DNA of 64,000 nt, taken from Bacilli bacterium (lineage in GTDB: Bacteria; Bacillota_I; Bacilli_A; RF39; UBA660). The notes below the pieces were generated by a model. It ran no database searches. It was not told the origin of the DNA and saw only the letters and a list, made by a program, of their open reading frames with translations. Numbering within the stretch: position 1 is the stretch's first letter; each line of letters opens with the position of its first letter. This document shows positions 53,253 to 61,878 of the stretch, piece by piece. Position numbers and translations under genes: made by a program. The stretch is taken from contig CAAGEE010000002.1 of assembly GCA_900768815.1 (NCBI GenBank), forward strand, positions 248,001 through 312,000, read 5' to 3'.

Positions 53253-54068
53253 TTACTTTACTCCAATCATTATTAATACTATTATTGCTAAAATGATACG
53301 ATAGATCATAAATATTTTAAAGTTGTGTTTATGTAGGTATTTTAATAAGTATTTTATACATAAGAGACCTACTATAAATGATATTAGAACACCTAGAATA
53401 AAGGTTGTTAGATTAGCAGTGATAACTGTCCAAGTTGCTTTCTTTAGAAGTTGTAATACTAGGGCACCACACACTACGGGAGCACTTAGATAGAAAGAAA
53501 ACTTAGCTGCGTCTTCTCTATTTATACCTAGGACTCTTCCAGCTGCTATTGTTGTTCCAGATCTGGAAAAGCCTGGTATTAAGGCTAATACTTGACTACA
53601 ACCAATAATTATGGCATCTTTCATAGACATTTTTTTCAAACTATTATTAGATTTACTATACTTATCGGCACAATAAATTATGACACCCATAATAGCCAGT
53701 GCAAGAGCAATTATAACGTAATTTTTTCTGATGGCATTTTCTATTACATCTTCAAATAATACTCCGGCTATAGCTGCTGGAATTGTAGCGATAATCAAGT
53801 ACCATAGCATTTTACCTTGATCATCTTTTATACCTTTAGTAAATCCTTTGGAAATCATTGTAATAAAGTCTTTGAAGAAAAAGATACCTATAGCTAGTAA
53901 TGTTCCAAAGTGAAGTGCTAAATCAAATGTTAAGGCAAGATGTGCATCCATACCTCTTCCAATACCGAATAACTCCCTGAATATTATTAAGTGTGCTGAT
54001 GATGAAATTGGTAAGAACTCAGCTATTCCTTGTATAAAACCCAATATAATAATTGATAAAAAATCCAT
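53253..54068 (-). CDS. uppP: Undecaprenyl-diphosphatase
   Basis: A 271-residue BacA-type phosphatase recycling undecaprenyl pyrophosphate to the monophosphate carrier used in peptidoglycan and glycan synthesis. The active site motifs are GFIQGIAEFLPISSSAHLII and LIPGFSRSGTTIAAGRVLG. Eleven base pairs after ppaC, one base before the ZIP gene. Together with the soluble pyrophosphatase it removes diphosphate products. Confidence 0.96.
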   Translation of the reverse strand: MDFLSIIILGFIQGIAEFLPISSSAHLIIFRELFGIGRGMDAHLALTFDLALHFGTLLAIGIFFFKDFITMISKGFTKGIKDDQGKMLWYLIIATIPAAIAGVLFEDVIENAIRKNYVIIALALAIMGVIIYCADKYSKSNNSLKKMSMKDAIIIGCSQVLALIPGFSRSGTTIAAGRVLGINREDAAKFSFYLSAPVVCGALVLQLLKKATWTVITANLTTFILGVLISFIVGLLCIKYLLKYLHKHNFKIFMIYRIILAIIVLIMIGVK

Positions 54069-54079
54069 TTATTCATCTC

Positions 54080-55699
54080 CTAGTTTTCAAATATTGGCAT
54101 TATTATTGGTACTACGTGTTTTTTACGTGATACACAGCCTGGGATAAAGCATCCTTCTTCGATTGAATCTTTACCATATGCAAGAGCCATAGTACCACTA
54201 CCACGAGTATTAAAGATTACATAACTACCATTTTTAATTATATCTGTTACATATAGAGCAACTAAATTATAATTATTAGCTTCAGCTACTTCATCTAATA
54301 CGTGGATGTACTCAGCCATATCTTTTTCTATTTCTTCAAAATTCATAGTAAAGAATTGCCCTATTGCAAACTTCTTATCATCTACTGTATAAATTTTAAA
54401 GTCATTATATAGAACATCTTCTTTTGTCATTCCTTCTAAAGAAGTACCAGCTTTTAATAAGTCCATTCCATAAACTTTGTAATCTACTTCTGCTATTTTC
54501 GATAAATATTCTACAGCTTCTACATCTTTTGGTGTTGCTGTTGGACTCTTTAAAATTAGAGTATCTGATAGGATACCAGATAGAAGTGCTCCAGCTATTT
54601 CTTTAGGTGGCGTTATATTTCTTTCTTTATACATTAGATATACAATTGTACAAGTTGAACCTACAGCCATATTTCTAAAGTTAATTGGAGAAGTTGTTGT
54701 AATACTTCCTAAATTATGGTGATCAAATATTTCTATTATTTCAGCTTCATCTAGGCCTTCAACACTTTGTAATTTTTCATTGTGATCTACCAATATTACT
54801 TTCTTAGGGTGTTTTTCAGCTAAGTCAGTTATCTTTAGCAAGCCAAGACATTTATTACGTCTATCTACAATTGGATAATTAGTATGTTTTAGTTTATTAT
54901 TTGTTTCCACTACATTGTCAACAAACTCAGTAATTTCAAATTTTGCTGGATTGTAACATCTAATCATTGTTTTAATGTAGTTTGTTAAAGATACTAATCT
55001 AGTTATATGATATGTTGGGTATGGAGTTCTTATAATATTAACTTTATTTTTACGAGCTATTTCTATATGTTTTTCTTTTATTTCAGCATCTCCTGATAAA
55101 ATTATTAATTTTACTCCAGAATTTACAGCATACTCAATTACACTGTGGCGATCTCCTACTATTAAAACCATGTCTCTTTCTAATTTTACATTTTCTAGGA
55201 TTGTTGTGCTACGATATGCAGCTACTAAAATACGACCAACTATTTCATCGTCAAATTGTAATAGTTTTTCGCCTTTTAAAACATGAAGAATATTATCATA
55301 GGAAGTATATAAATCATCAGTATTTTCATTAATAATTACATGAGATAAGTCCTTAATAGTTATTAATCCTGTAAAATATCCTTTAGAGTCTGTTATAGGA
55401 ATACCAGTTAAACTCTTTTCTAACATTTTTTGATATCCTGTGTAAATAGAATCTGTTTCCTTTATATAAAAGTTTTTATGATAATCTATATCTTTTAGTT
55501 GTAATTTTACATCGTTTAAATACTCTGGTATTGGTAGATGAAAATACTTTAGGGCGTAAGCTGTTTCTTTATTTATATCTCCTAATATTCTAGGTTCAGT
55601 ATTTTCACCTAAAAGATTTTTCAAATATGACAGACCTATAGCTGACATTACTGAATCTGAGTCTGGTTTTTTGTGACCAAAAATATATGTCTTTTGCAT
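54080..55699 (-). CDS. ppaC: Manganese-dependent inorganic pyrophosphatase with CBS and DRTGG domains
   Basis: A 539-residue family II pyrophosphatase. DHH domain signature FGHKKPDSDSVMSAIGLSYL, then an inserted regulatory block of about 235 residues with two CBS domains (SLTGIPITDSKGYFTGLITI; TNYPIVDRRNKCLGLLKI) around a DRTGG domain, then the rest of the DHH domain (VDHNEK, EIFDHHNLGS) and the DHHA2 domain with the SRKKHVVP substrate loop. In such enzymes adenine nucleotides, including diadenosine tetraphosphate, tune activity through the CBS block. First gene of the operon. Confidence 0.94.
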   Translation of the reverse strand: MQKTYIFGHKKPDSDSVMSAIGLSYLKNLLGENTEPRILGDINKETAYALKYFHLPIPEYLNDVKLQLKDIDYHKNFYIKETDSIYTGYQKMLEKSLTGIPITDSKGYFTGLITIKDLSHVIINENTDDLYTSYDNILHVLKGEKLLQFDDEIVGRILVAAYRSTTILENVKLERDMVLIVGDRHSVIEYAVNSGVKLIILSGDAEIKEKHIEIARKNKVNIIRTPYPTYHITRLVSLTNYIKTMIRCYNPAKFEITEFVDNVVETNNKLKHTNYPIVDRRNKCLGLLKITDLAEKHPKKVILVDHNEKLQSVEGLDEAEIIEIFDHHNLGSITTTSPINFRNMAVGSTCTIVYLMYKERNITPPKEIAGALLSGILSDTLILKSPTATPKDVEAVEYLSKIAEVDYKVYGMDLLKAGTSLEGMTKEDVLYNDFKIYTVDDKKFAIGQFFTMNFEEIEKDMAEYIHVLDEVAEANNYNLVALYVTDIIKNGSYVIFNTRGSGTMALAYGKDSIEEGCFIPGCVSRKKHVVPIIMPIFEN

Positions 55700-55719
55700 A
55701 TTTATTCCTTCTTTCTATA

Positions 55720-55743
55720 TGTAAAAAGGGAACTAATCCCTTT
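55720..55743 (-). terminator. Terminator after the HD-domain gene
   Basis: Perfect stem AAAGGGA/TCCCTTT with a 5-base loop and TTTTTACAT on the minus strand. It separates the HD gene from ppaC. Confidence 0.78.
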
Positions 55744-55752
55744 ATATCTTTT

Positions 55753-56241
55753 TTAACGATGAAACATTAATATTAATAAAAATGTTCCAACTACTTTAAC
55801 ATGTTGGTTAATTACTTTACTTTGTTCGGCTATTGCTGATACATCATCTACTATATCTACAATCCAACTTTCCATATATTTTGGAGGTGTAAAGGTAATT
55901 GGAAACATATGAGTCTTTATTATATCTTTCTGTTTGTCATTTAAATTACAAATTTCTTCTGCATTCTTTATAGCATAATTTGGATGTTTTCGTAATCTAG
56001 AAATAAAGTTCTTGTCTTCTACTTCTTCCATGAAAAAATCATGTAGTAAAGCAGCTTCAGTTGTTTCTTTATAATCTAAGTGTAATAATTTTGTCACTTT
56101 ATACGAATAGTAGGCAACTCTTAGAGAATGTTCATATCTAGTTATACCGTGATGTTTTATGTCCTTTAGTTTTTGAAACCTCTCATCATTTGTAATTGGA
56201 CTAATTATTCTTTGAAATTCTTTATTTTGATATTTTTTCAT
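55753..56241 (-). CDS. HD domain phosphohydrolase
   Basis: A 162-residue HD-domain protein. The metal ligands are visible as ITRYEHSLRVA, ALLHDFFMEE (the HD doublet), IIKTHMFPI and IVDIVDDVSA. Such proteins hydrolyse nucleotides or cyclic nucleotides; the substrate is undecided. Start ATG 56241 with AGAGGT upstream; a longer in-frame start exists at 56292 but lacks a binding site and its extra residues are basic and unrelated. Confidence 0.83.
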   Translation of the reverse strand: MKKYQNKEFQRIISPITNDERFQKLKDIKHHGITRYEHSLRVAYYSYKVTKLLHLDYKETTEAALLHDFFMEEVEDKNFISRLRKHPNYAIKNAEEICNLNDKQKDIIKTHMFPITFTPPKYMESWIVDIVDDVSAIAEQSKVINQHVKVVGTFLLILMFHR

Positions 56242-56384
56242 TTTTGTACCTCTTACTATTCTATTCACTCTTTTACTTCTTAATAATAACATAAGACCTT
56301 TAGTAAGATAAAATGTTTATTAGAAGTATCGATGTTTTTGACATTTTTTTACACCAAATAGACTATGTATTATAGCACTTTTTT

Positions 56385-57695
56385 CTAAACAAGTCCAGCC
56401 AATATTTCATCCATCTCTTTGACATCCTCTTCTGTGGCTTCTGTTTTATCAAGCTCTTTATCAAACCAAACAGGAAGATTGGGCTTTTCTTTATGTTCTT
56501 TCTTAACTTGTTCTTTGGGTTTTTCTTTTTCTAGAAGTCTTTTTATTTTCTTATGTTCTTTTTCTGAAATATCCATGGCCTCTTCGACTGTTTCAATATT
56601 TAGTCTTTTCCATTGACCAGCAATCGTTTCAACATAGCTTTTTTTCAATTGTTGATTATTTGTTTTTAAAACGTATGATATTAAAACATTTACAACACCA
56701 TAATTTAGTTTCTGATCAACTAAGAGACTTTCAATTAGTTTTTTATCTCTTTCTGTTGGTTCTGCACCTTTATACTTGGCTTTTAGTAATTGATACGGAC
56801 TAATATTTTCAAATGTATAAATCAATTTAGCTCTTTTAGAAGTATCACCTTCTGGTTTTTTTAAATAATCCGGTTGTTTATTATAGATTAATGTTGGTAA
56901 GCTACCTGCTGTTTCAAATTGATAATAATCACGACAACTTTTGCGTAGTCTGTTTTTATCTATTAGGCCTTTTTCGTTAATAGCATCACTTACTAAACCT
57001 TTTATATCTAGAGTATTAAGATTATAAGCAAAACTTAGGGCATTTATTAATTCTTTTACATCTTTAGAGAATGTTTTATCATTAATAATATTTGAGGGAA
57101 TACTAGATATTAATAAGTTAAAATCTATTCCTTTATTTATTTGAATATTATTAGTATCTCTTTTTGTAGTATCAGACTCTATTTCCAAAATATTGCCTTT
57201 TACTGAGGTGAAAACAGTATCAAAACTACTAGTTATGTCTTCATATTCTTTTAAGTTAACTCGAGGAATTTTATAATAATTTAGAAGTCTTTCATATTCT
57301 TTTTTTCCTAAATTGTTATAAAGAACGACATTAAGAATAGGATGTGTAAAAAACTCATGGGCAGATATTGGTGAATAAATCAAATATACGTACTGATTGA
57401 TACTGCCTTTTTTAAAATAACTTTTTAAAAGACCGGTTGCTTCTAATTTTTCACGGGCAATGACAATATCTTCTAATTTTAATTGCATTGTACTCATTAA
57501 ATGATGGTGTGTTAAATCATCACTCATTACTTCTAATTTATCTAAGTCATCTATTAAAGTTAAATATAGAGAAACTGCTGTATGTCCTATTATTGGTTGG
57601 TATAACATGCTTATTAGTTTGCGATCACTTTCGTTAAGAACAGTTTTATTTACAACTGTATAAGTATCTGCTGGTAAAATTGTTATGTTTTGCAT
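56385..57695 (-). CDS. dnaB: Replication initiation and membrane attachment protein DnaB (Bacillus type)
   Basis: A 436-residue homologue of Bacillus DnaB, which with DnaD and DnaI loads the replicative helicase. The N-terminal winged-helix region contains LNESDRKLISMLYQPIIGHTA; the C-terminal DnaD-like domain (about 300-400) contains ENISPYQLLKAKYKG, LLVDQKLNYGVVNVLISYVL and SYVETIAGQWKRLNI. In Bacillus dnaI follows directly; here it does not. Start: ATG 57695; a GTG at 57704 is part of the ribosome binding site. Confidence 0.87.
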   Translation of the reverse strand: MQNITILPADTYTVVNKTVLNESDRKLISMLYQPIIGHTAVSLYLTLIDDLDKLEVMSDDLTHHHLMSTMQLKLEDIVIAREKLEATGLLKSYFKKGSINQYVYLIYSPISAHEFFTHPILNVVLYNNLGKKEYERLLNYYKIPRVNLKEYEDITSSFDTVFTSVKGNILEIESDTTKRDTNNIQINKGIDFNLLISSIPSNIINDKTFSKDVKELINALSFAYNLNTLDIKGLVSDAINEKGLIDKNRLRKSCRDYYQFETAGSLPTLIYNKQPDYLKKPEGDTSKRAKLIYTFENISPYQLLKAKYKGAEPTERDKKLIESLLVDQKLNYGVVNVLISYVLKTNNQQLKKSYVETIAGQWKRLNIETVEEAMDISEKEHKKIKRLLEKEKPKEQVKKEHKEKPNLPVWFDKELDKTEATEEDVKEMDEILAGLV

Positions 57696-57725
57696 AGTTA
57701 TCACCCATATATATAGTACACTAAT

Positions 57726-57754
57726 AAAAGAAAAAAAGAAAGTTTAACTTTCTT
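57726..57754 (-). terminator. Terminator of gspF-prepilin peptidase
   Basis: Stem AAGAAAGTT/AACTTTCTT followed by TTTTTTTCTTTT on the minus strand. The stop codon (57755-57753) overlaps the stem. Confidence 0.85.
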
Positions 57755-58517
57755 AAAAACCTAGCCAAGACATAATTGTTGGAGTTGTTAGTTTAGTAAA
57801 ATAAATAAAAGCAAAGGCTAAGAGAAGAAATGGTCCAAAAGGAATTACTTTTTCATTATTTTTTTTCATTAAATATAAGGACATTGGTAAGGCAAATAAA
57901 CTACCTAAAAAGATTGTTAAGGTTCCAAGCAATGGATCAAGAACTAAACCGAATAAAAACATCATTTTAATATCTCCGCCACCAAGACTTTCTTTTTTTA
58001 GAACCTTGTTTCCTATTAGCATTACGGAATACATTATAGTAAATAGTAATAGTCCGGTAGCAATATGGGTTATGGTTCCTTTTAAACCTGCTTTTAGGAA
58101 TTCAATTATTATAAAATAGATACTAAAGAAGATTAAAACTTCATCGGGAATTATTAGATATGTAAGATCGCTTACAACAATAATCATTAGCATTGTAATT
58201 ATTCCTAGACCAGTTAACATTTCATAGCTAAAGCCAAAGCTGTAGTAACAAACAGAAAATAATAGTCCTGAGAAAAACTCCATGTAAGGATATAAAATAT
58301 CTATTTTAGTATGACAATATTTACATCTACCGCGATGGGTAATGTAAGATATTAAGGGAATAGTTTCAGTTCTTTTTAGTTCGTGACTGCAATTATCACA
58401 GTGGGGTTTATTACCAAATATTTTTTCTTGTTTAGGAAGACGAAGTCCTAAAATAGTAGATATGGTACCAACGAAACTTCCTAAAATAAAAAAGATAATT
58501 AAGTATAGTATTTCCAT
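57753..58517 (-). CDS. Type IV prepilin peptidase
   Basis: A 254-residue PilD/ComC-type aspartic peptidase, which cleaves prepilin leaders at the membrane and usually methylates the new N-terminus. Four zinc Cys in the first loop (CDNCSHEL and CKYCHTK), the two catalytic Asp in VSDLTYLIIPDE and LGGGDIKMM, and about seven membrane helices. Start ATG 58517 follows AGGAGGATAATT; a longer in-frame start at 58601 overlaps gspF and is unlikely. Second gene after gspF; likely substrates include the pilin-like protein at 26401-28566. Confidence 0.94.
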   Translation of the reverse strand: MEILYLIIFFILGSFVGTISTILGLRLPKQEKIFGNKPHCDNCSHELKRTETIPLISYITHRGRCKYCHTKIDILYPYMEFFSGLLFSVCYYSFGFSYEMLTGLGIITMLMIIVVSDLTYLIIPDEVLIFFSIYFIIIEFLKAGLKGTITHIATGLLLFTIMYSVMLIGNKVLKKESLGGGDIKMMFLFGLVLDPLLGTLTIFLGSLFALPMSLYLMKKNNEKVIPFGPFLLLAFAFIYFTKLTTPTIMSWLGF

Positions 58518-58536
58518 ATAATTATCCTCCTTATTA

Positions 58537-60210
58537 TTATTCGATTTGTGAGTAAATACTGAACATTGGTGTAACAATTGAAAGTAATATGACACCAACA
58601 ATTCCAGCTAAGAATACAATCATTAATGGTTCCATCAAACTTTTCATTTGATCGATAATCGATTTATGCATTGATTGGAAATGTGCTGATACTTTTTCCA
58701 TCATAAGACCTAATTGACCAGTATTTTCACCTGTAACAATCATTTCATAAGCAACTACAGGTATTGCCCATTCTCCACGGAAAGCCGCCGATACTGGTTC
58801 ACCTCTTGACAGGTTTTCTAGTGTTTTATTAATTATATCTTTAAATACTTCATTATCAGTTATTTTTTGTAATATTTCCATACTATCTGTAATAAATACA
58901 CCATGATTTATTAATGAAGCAAAGGTCTTTGTAAAGTTTGCTATTTCATTATAAATAATTATTTTACTAACTACCGGTATATGCATTAAGAATATTTGAA
59001 CTGCCTTTTTAAAGGACTGAACATGTTTAAATAAATATCTAAATATAAATATTATTGCTACTACTCCACCAATTAAGAACATCCAATTAGTTTGAATAAA
59101 ATCACTGACGCCTAAGACTATTAAGGTGATAGCAGGAAGTTTGGCATCTTGAGATTCAAACATCGAAGCAAATTGTGGAACTAAGTAAACTAACATGAAT
59201 ACTAATACGCCTAACGCTATTGTTAAAACTACGATTGGGTATGTCATGGCACTTTTCATTTGTTTTTTAGTCTGATTCATTGATGTATAGTACTCTGCCA
59301 TATCATCTAGTATGGAAGGTAAATCACCTGTCATTTCAGCTGTTTTTACCATGTTTATTAATAATGGTGGGAACACTTTTCCTTGACGAGCTAAGGCTAC
59401 GGAGAAGCTTTCACCTTTTAATAATTCATAAACTACTTGACCATAGATCTTTTTATGGGTTGCCTTTTTGCCTTGTTTAGCTAAGATACGCATTGAATCA
59501 ACTAGAGGAATTCCAGATTTTATGTATGTTGATAATTGAGTTAAAGCAAAAGATAACTCTTCAGGGTTTAGTTTTGGTGGACCAGAAATATCAATATCCA
59601 TTGCTGATTTTGGCTTTATCTCTAGGACTTGATAATCTTGGCCTTCGAGAAAGGCTCTTACATCATCTTCTGATTCGGCATCAAAATAACCCTTTTCTTT
59701 TTTATTCATGGTATTTATGACAACATAACTATAACCATTTAATTTATTTTTTCTTTTTACATCTTCGTCACTTGATACTTTCTTTTTACTTAAACTACTC
59801 GTTTGAACTGTTTTTGATGTTGAATGTTGCTGTGGGGGTGAGTCTTGAGTAGTTGATTTTTGTTCAGGTGTTTGTAGTGATGCACTGATTGGTTGATTTG
59901 TTATTGTATTATTTGAAACAGGCACTTGTGTTTGATTAGCCCCAATTGATATTGGTGTTGGGCTTGCTACAGATACTGGAGCTGGTGTTTGAACTTGTTG
60001 TTGGACTGGTGTTTGTTGAATCACTTGTCCTGGCACTTGCTGTTGTGGTAATGGCTGCTTTATGACTGGTTGAGCAACAGTTTTTTCAGCCTGTTGTTGT
60101 GGTGTTGGTGCAGTTTGTCCATTAGTAACTATTGGTGCTTTTTGTTCAGTAGGAGTTCCTACAGTAGGAATTGTTGTTTCCTTTTTCTTTTTATTTCCAA
60201 ATAAACCCAT
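58537..60210 (-). CDS. GspF/PilC-type pilus assembly membrane protein with Pro/Gln-rich N-terminal extension
   Basis: A 557-residue inner-membrane platform protein of type IV pili or type II secretion. Two GspF domains: the first begins near residue 215 (LSFALTQLSTYIKSGIPL) and ends in MKSAMTYPIVVLTIALGVLVF, the second begins near 420 (FTKTFASLINHGVFITDSMEIL) and ends with MEPLMIVFLAGIVGVILLS. The first 140 residues are low-complexity Pro, Gln and Thr (QPLPQQQVPGQVIQQ), followed by a small YSYVVINTMNKKEKGYFDAES region found at the start of other PilC proteins. No PilB ATPase gene in the window. Followed by the prepilin peptidase. Confidence 0.9.
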   Translation of the reverse strand: MGLFGNKKKKETTIPTVGTPTEQKAPIVTNGQTAPTPQQQAEKTVAQPVIKQPLPQQQVPGQVIQQTPVQQQVQTPAPVSVASPTPISIGANQTQVPVSNNTITNQPISASLQTPEQKSTTQDSPPQQHSTSKTVQTSSLSKKKVSSDEDVKRKNKLNGYSYVVINTMNKKEKGYFDAESEDDVRAFLEGQDYQVLEIKPKSAMDIDISGPPKLNPEELSFALTQLSTYIKSGIPLVDSMRILAKQGKKATHKKIYGQVVYELLKGESFSVALARQGKVFPPLLINMVKTAEMTGDLPSILDDMAEYYTSMNQTKKQMKSAMTYPIVVLTIALGVLVFMLVYLVPQFASMFESQDAKLPAITLIVLGVSDFIQTNWMFLIGGVVAIIFIFRYLFKHVQSFKKAVQIFLMHIPVVSKIIIYNEIANFTKTFASLINHGVFITDSMEILQKITDNEVFKDIINKTLENLSRGEPVSAAFRGEWAIPVVAYEMIVTGENTGQLGLMMEKVSAHFQSMHKSIIDQMKSLMEPLMIVFLAGIVGVILLSIVTPMFSIYSQIE

Positions 60211-60249
60211 CTAATATCACCAGAAAACCTTTCTTCTTTCCTATTCTTA

Positions 60250-60288
60250 TTCTATAGATTATTGTAGCATAGTATTTTATTTTTGAAA
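60250..60288 (-). promoter_or_regulatory. Tentative promoter of gspF
   Basis: Minus strand shows an extended -10 TGCTACAAT between 60271 and 60263 with a poor -35 (TTTCAA) 17 bp upstream. Position suits the gspF start at 60210. Confidence 0.35.
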
Positions 60289-60345
60289 ATAAATTATTTA
60301 ACTTTTTATTTCTTTTGACATATATTATTGATGAAGAGGTGGACT

Positions 60346-60645
60346 ATGTACAACTATCCTTATCCTAAAGTTGGCCTATTTAGTAGGTTTAGTAATTTTG
60401 CTAAAGGTTTTAATTTTTCTTCGTTTTTAGACGGTACCCAAAAAACTCTCGGTGTTATTAATCAAGCAATACCTATTGTTTACCAAGTCAAACCAATATT
60501 TAGAAATGCAAGAACTATGTTTAAAATAGCTGATGAGATAAGTAAACCAAGTAATGATGTTGGTGAAATGCGTACTGCTAAACAAGAAAGTAATGTAAAC
60601 GGTGGAGTACAAACTAATTTGAATAAGCCAATCTTTTATATATAA
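60346..60645 (+). CDS. YqfQ-like protein
   Basis: A 99-residue protein with the plan of Bacillus YqfQ: a Tyr/Pro start (MYNYPYPK), a Phe/Ser/Gly-rich middle, and a conserved helix GTQKTLGVINQAIPIVYQVKPIFRN followed by MFKIADE. Function unknown. Start: ATG 60346 directly after GAGGTGGACT; in-frame starts a few codons upstream run through the binding site. Plus-strand single gene, sharing its terminator with tgt. Confidence 0.72.
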   Translation: MYNYPYPKVGLFSRFSNFAKGFNFSSFLDGTQKTLGVINQAIPIVYQVKPIFRNARTMFKIADEISKPSNDVGEMRTAKQESNVNGGVQTNLNKPIFYI

Positions 60646-60674
60646 AAATCACAAGAAATAATCTTGTGATTTTT
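60644..60674. terminator. Bidirectional terminator between yqfQ-like gene and tgt
   Basis: Perfect 13-bp stem AAAAATCACAAGA/TCTTGTGATTTTT with a 5-base loop; T-rich on both strands. Confidence 0.9.
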
Positions 60675-60679
60675 ACTTT

Positions 60680-61804
60680 TTACTTATTCTTTTTTTGATA
60701 TTTAGAAATAAACTCTTCGCGATATTCTAGAATTCTATTTTCTTTAATAGCTTCTCTTAGTTCCTCTGTTAGTTTTATTAAGAATCTTATATTATGAATT
60801 GATAATAATCTTCCGCCTAACATTTCATCTGTTGTTATTAAGTGACGGATATAGGCTTTAGTATAATTTTGACAAGTGTAGCAGTCACAACCTTCTTCTA
60901 CTGGAGTAAAGTCTTCTTTATACTTAGCGTTGTTAAAGTTTATTTTTCCTTCTCTAGTAAATGCTTGTCCATGCCTTGCTATTCTTGTTGGCAAGACACA
61001 ATCAAAAATATCTATTCCTCTAATAGTACCTTCAATTATGTCAATTGGATCTCCTACCCCCATTAGATAGCGGACTTTATCTTCTGGTAGATACTTTATA
61101 CCATAATCGATCATTTTATACATTGTGTCTTTATCTTCACCTACTGAAGTACCTCCAATACTATAGCCATCAAAATCCATTTTAACAGTTTCTTTGCAAC
61201 TATATTCACGCAAGTCTTCAAATTCTCCGCCTTGAACTATACCAAATAATGATTGATTTTCGTTAGTGTGAACCTTTTTACCGCGAGAAGCCCATCTTAG
61301 TGTGCGTTCAACTGATTTCTTCATATATTCATAAGTTGATGGATACGGAGGACATTCATCAAAACTCATAGCGATATCACTATCTAGTTTATTTTGAATT
61401 TGAATTGATTTTTCCGGTGTTAAAAATAGTTTGGAACCGTCAATATGACTTTTGAATGTTACTCCTTCTTCGGTAATGTCTTTCTCTTTGTTTTTTACTA
61501 GCGAAAAGACTTGAAAGCCACCTGAATCTGTAAGAATTGGTCCATCATAATTCATGAATTTATGTAGGCCACCAGCTTTATCTATTATATCTTCACCAGG
61601 ACGTAACCATAAATGATAGGTATTAGATAAAATTATTCCGGAATGAGCAGCTTTTAATTCTTCAGGTGACAACGACTTTACAGTTGCTCTTGTTCCAACA
61701 GGCATAAACATAGGTGTTTCAAAAGTTCCATAATTAGTTTGAAGTTTTCCATATCTAGCATTTGAATTTTCATCTTTATGTAATAATGTATATTTTATTT
61801 TCAT
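60680..61804 (-). CDS. tgt: tRNA-guanine transglycosylase
   Basis: A 374-residue Tgt, exchanging G34 for preQ1 in tRNAs with GUN anticodons. Catalytic Asp in ILTDSGGFQVFSL, guanine-binding GIVQGGEF, nucleophile region DIFDCVLPTRIARHGQAFT, and the zinc site CDCYTCQNYTKAYIRHL with a distal His. GGAGATGCC before ATG 61804. In the usual ruvB-queA-tgt neighbourhood, here interrupted by a greA-like gene. Confidence 0.97.
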   Translation of the reverse strand: MKIKYTLLHKDENSNARYGKLQTNYGTFETPMFMPVGTRATVKSLSPEELKAAHSGIILSNTYHLWLRPGEDIIDKAGGLHKFMNYDGPILTDSGGFQVFSLVKNKEKDITEEGVTFKSHIDGSKLFLTPEKSIQIQNKLDSDIAMSFDECPPYPSTYEYMKKSVERTLRWASRGKKVHTNENQSLFGIVQGGEFEDLREYSCKETVKMDFDGYSIGGTSVGEDKDTMYKMIDYGIKYLPEDKVRYLMGVGDPIDIIEGTIRGIDIFDCVLPTRIARHGQAFTREGKINFNNAKYKEDFTPVEEGCDCYTCQNYTKAYIRHLITTDEMLGGRLLSIHNIRFLIKLTEELREAIKENRILEYREEFISKYQKKNK

Positions 61805-61857
61805 ATAGGCATCTCCTTTTGTCTTTATAATTATAAGGGGGTTTTAAAAAAAAAACA

Positions 61858-61878
61858 ATAAAAAAAGGATTGCTCCTT
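61858..61878 (-). terminator. Terminator of the greA-like gene
   Basis: Stem AAGGA/TCCTT (extended by A/T pairs) with loop TTGC and a long T-run on the minus strand. The stop codon lies in the stem. Confidence 0.8.

Noticed and set aside
60315..60326. TTGACA followed by TATATT upstream of the YqfQ-like gene
   Set aside because: The two hexamers are adjacent with no spacer, so they cannot form one promoter; no partner elements were found at the right distance.
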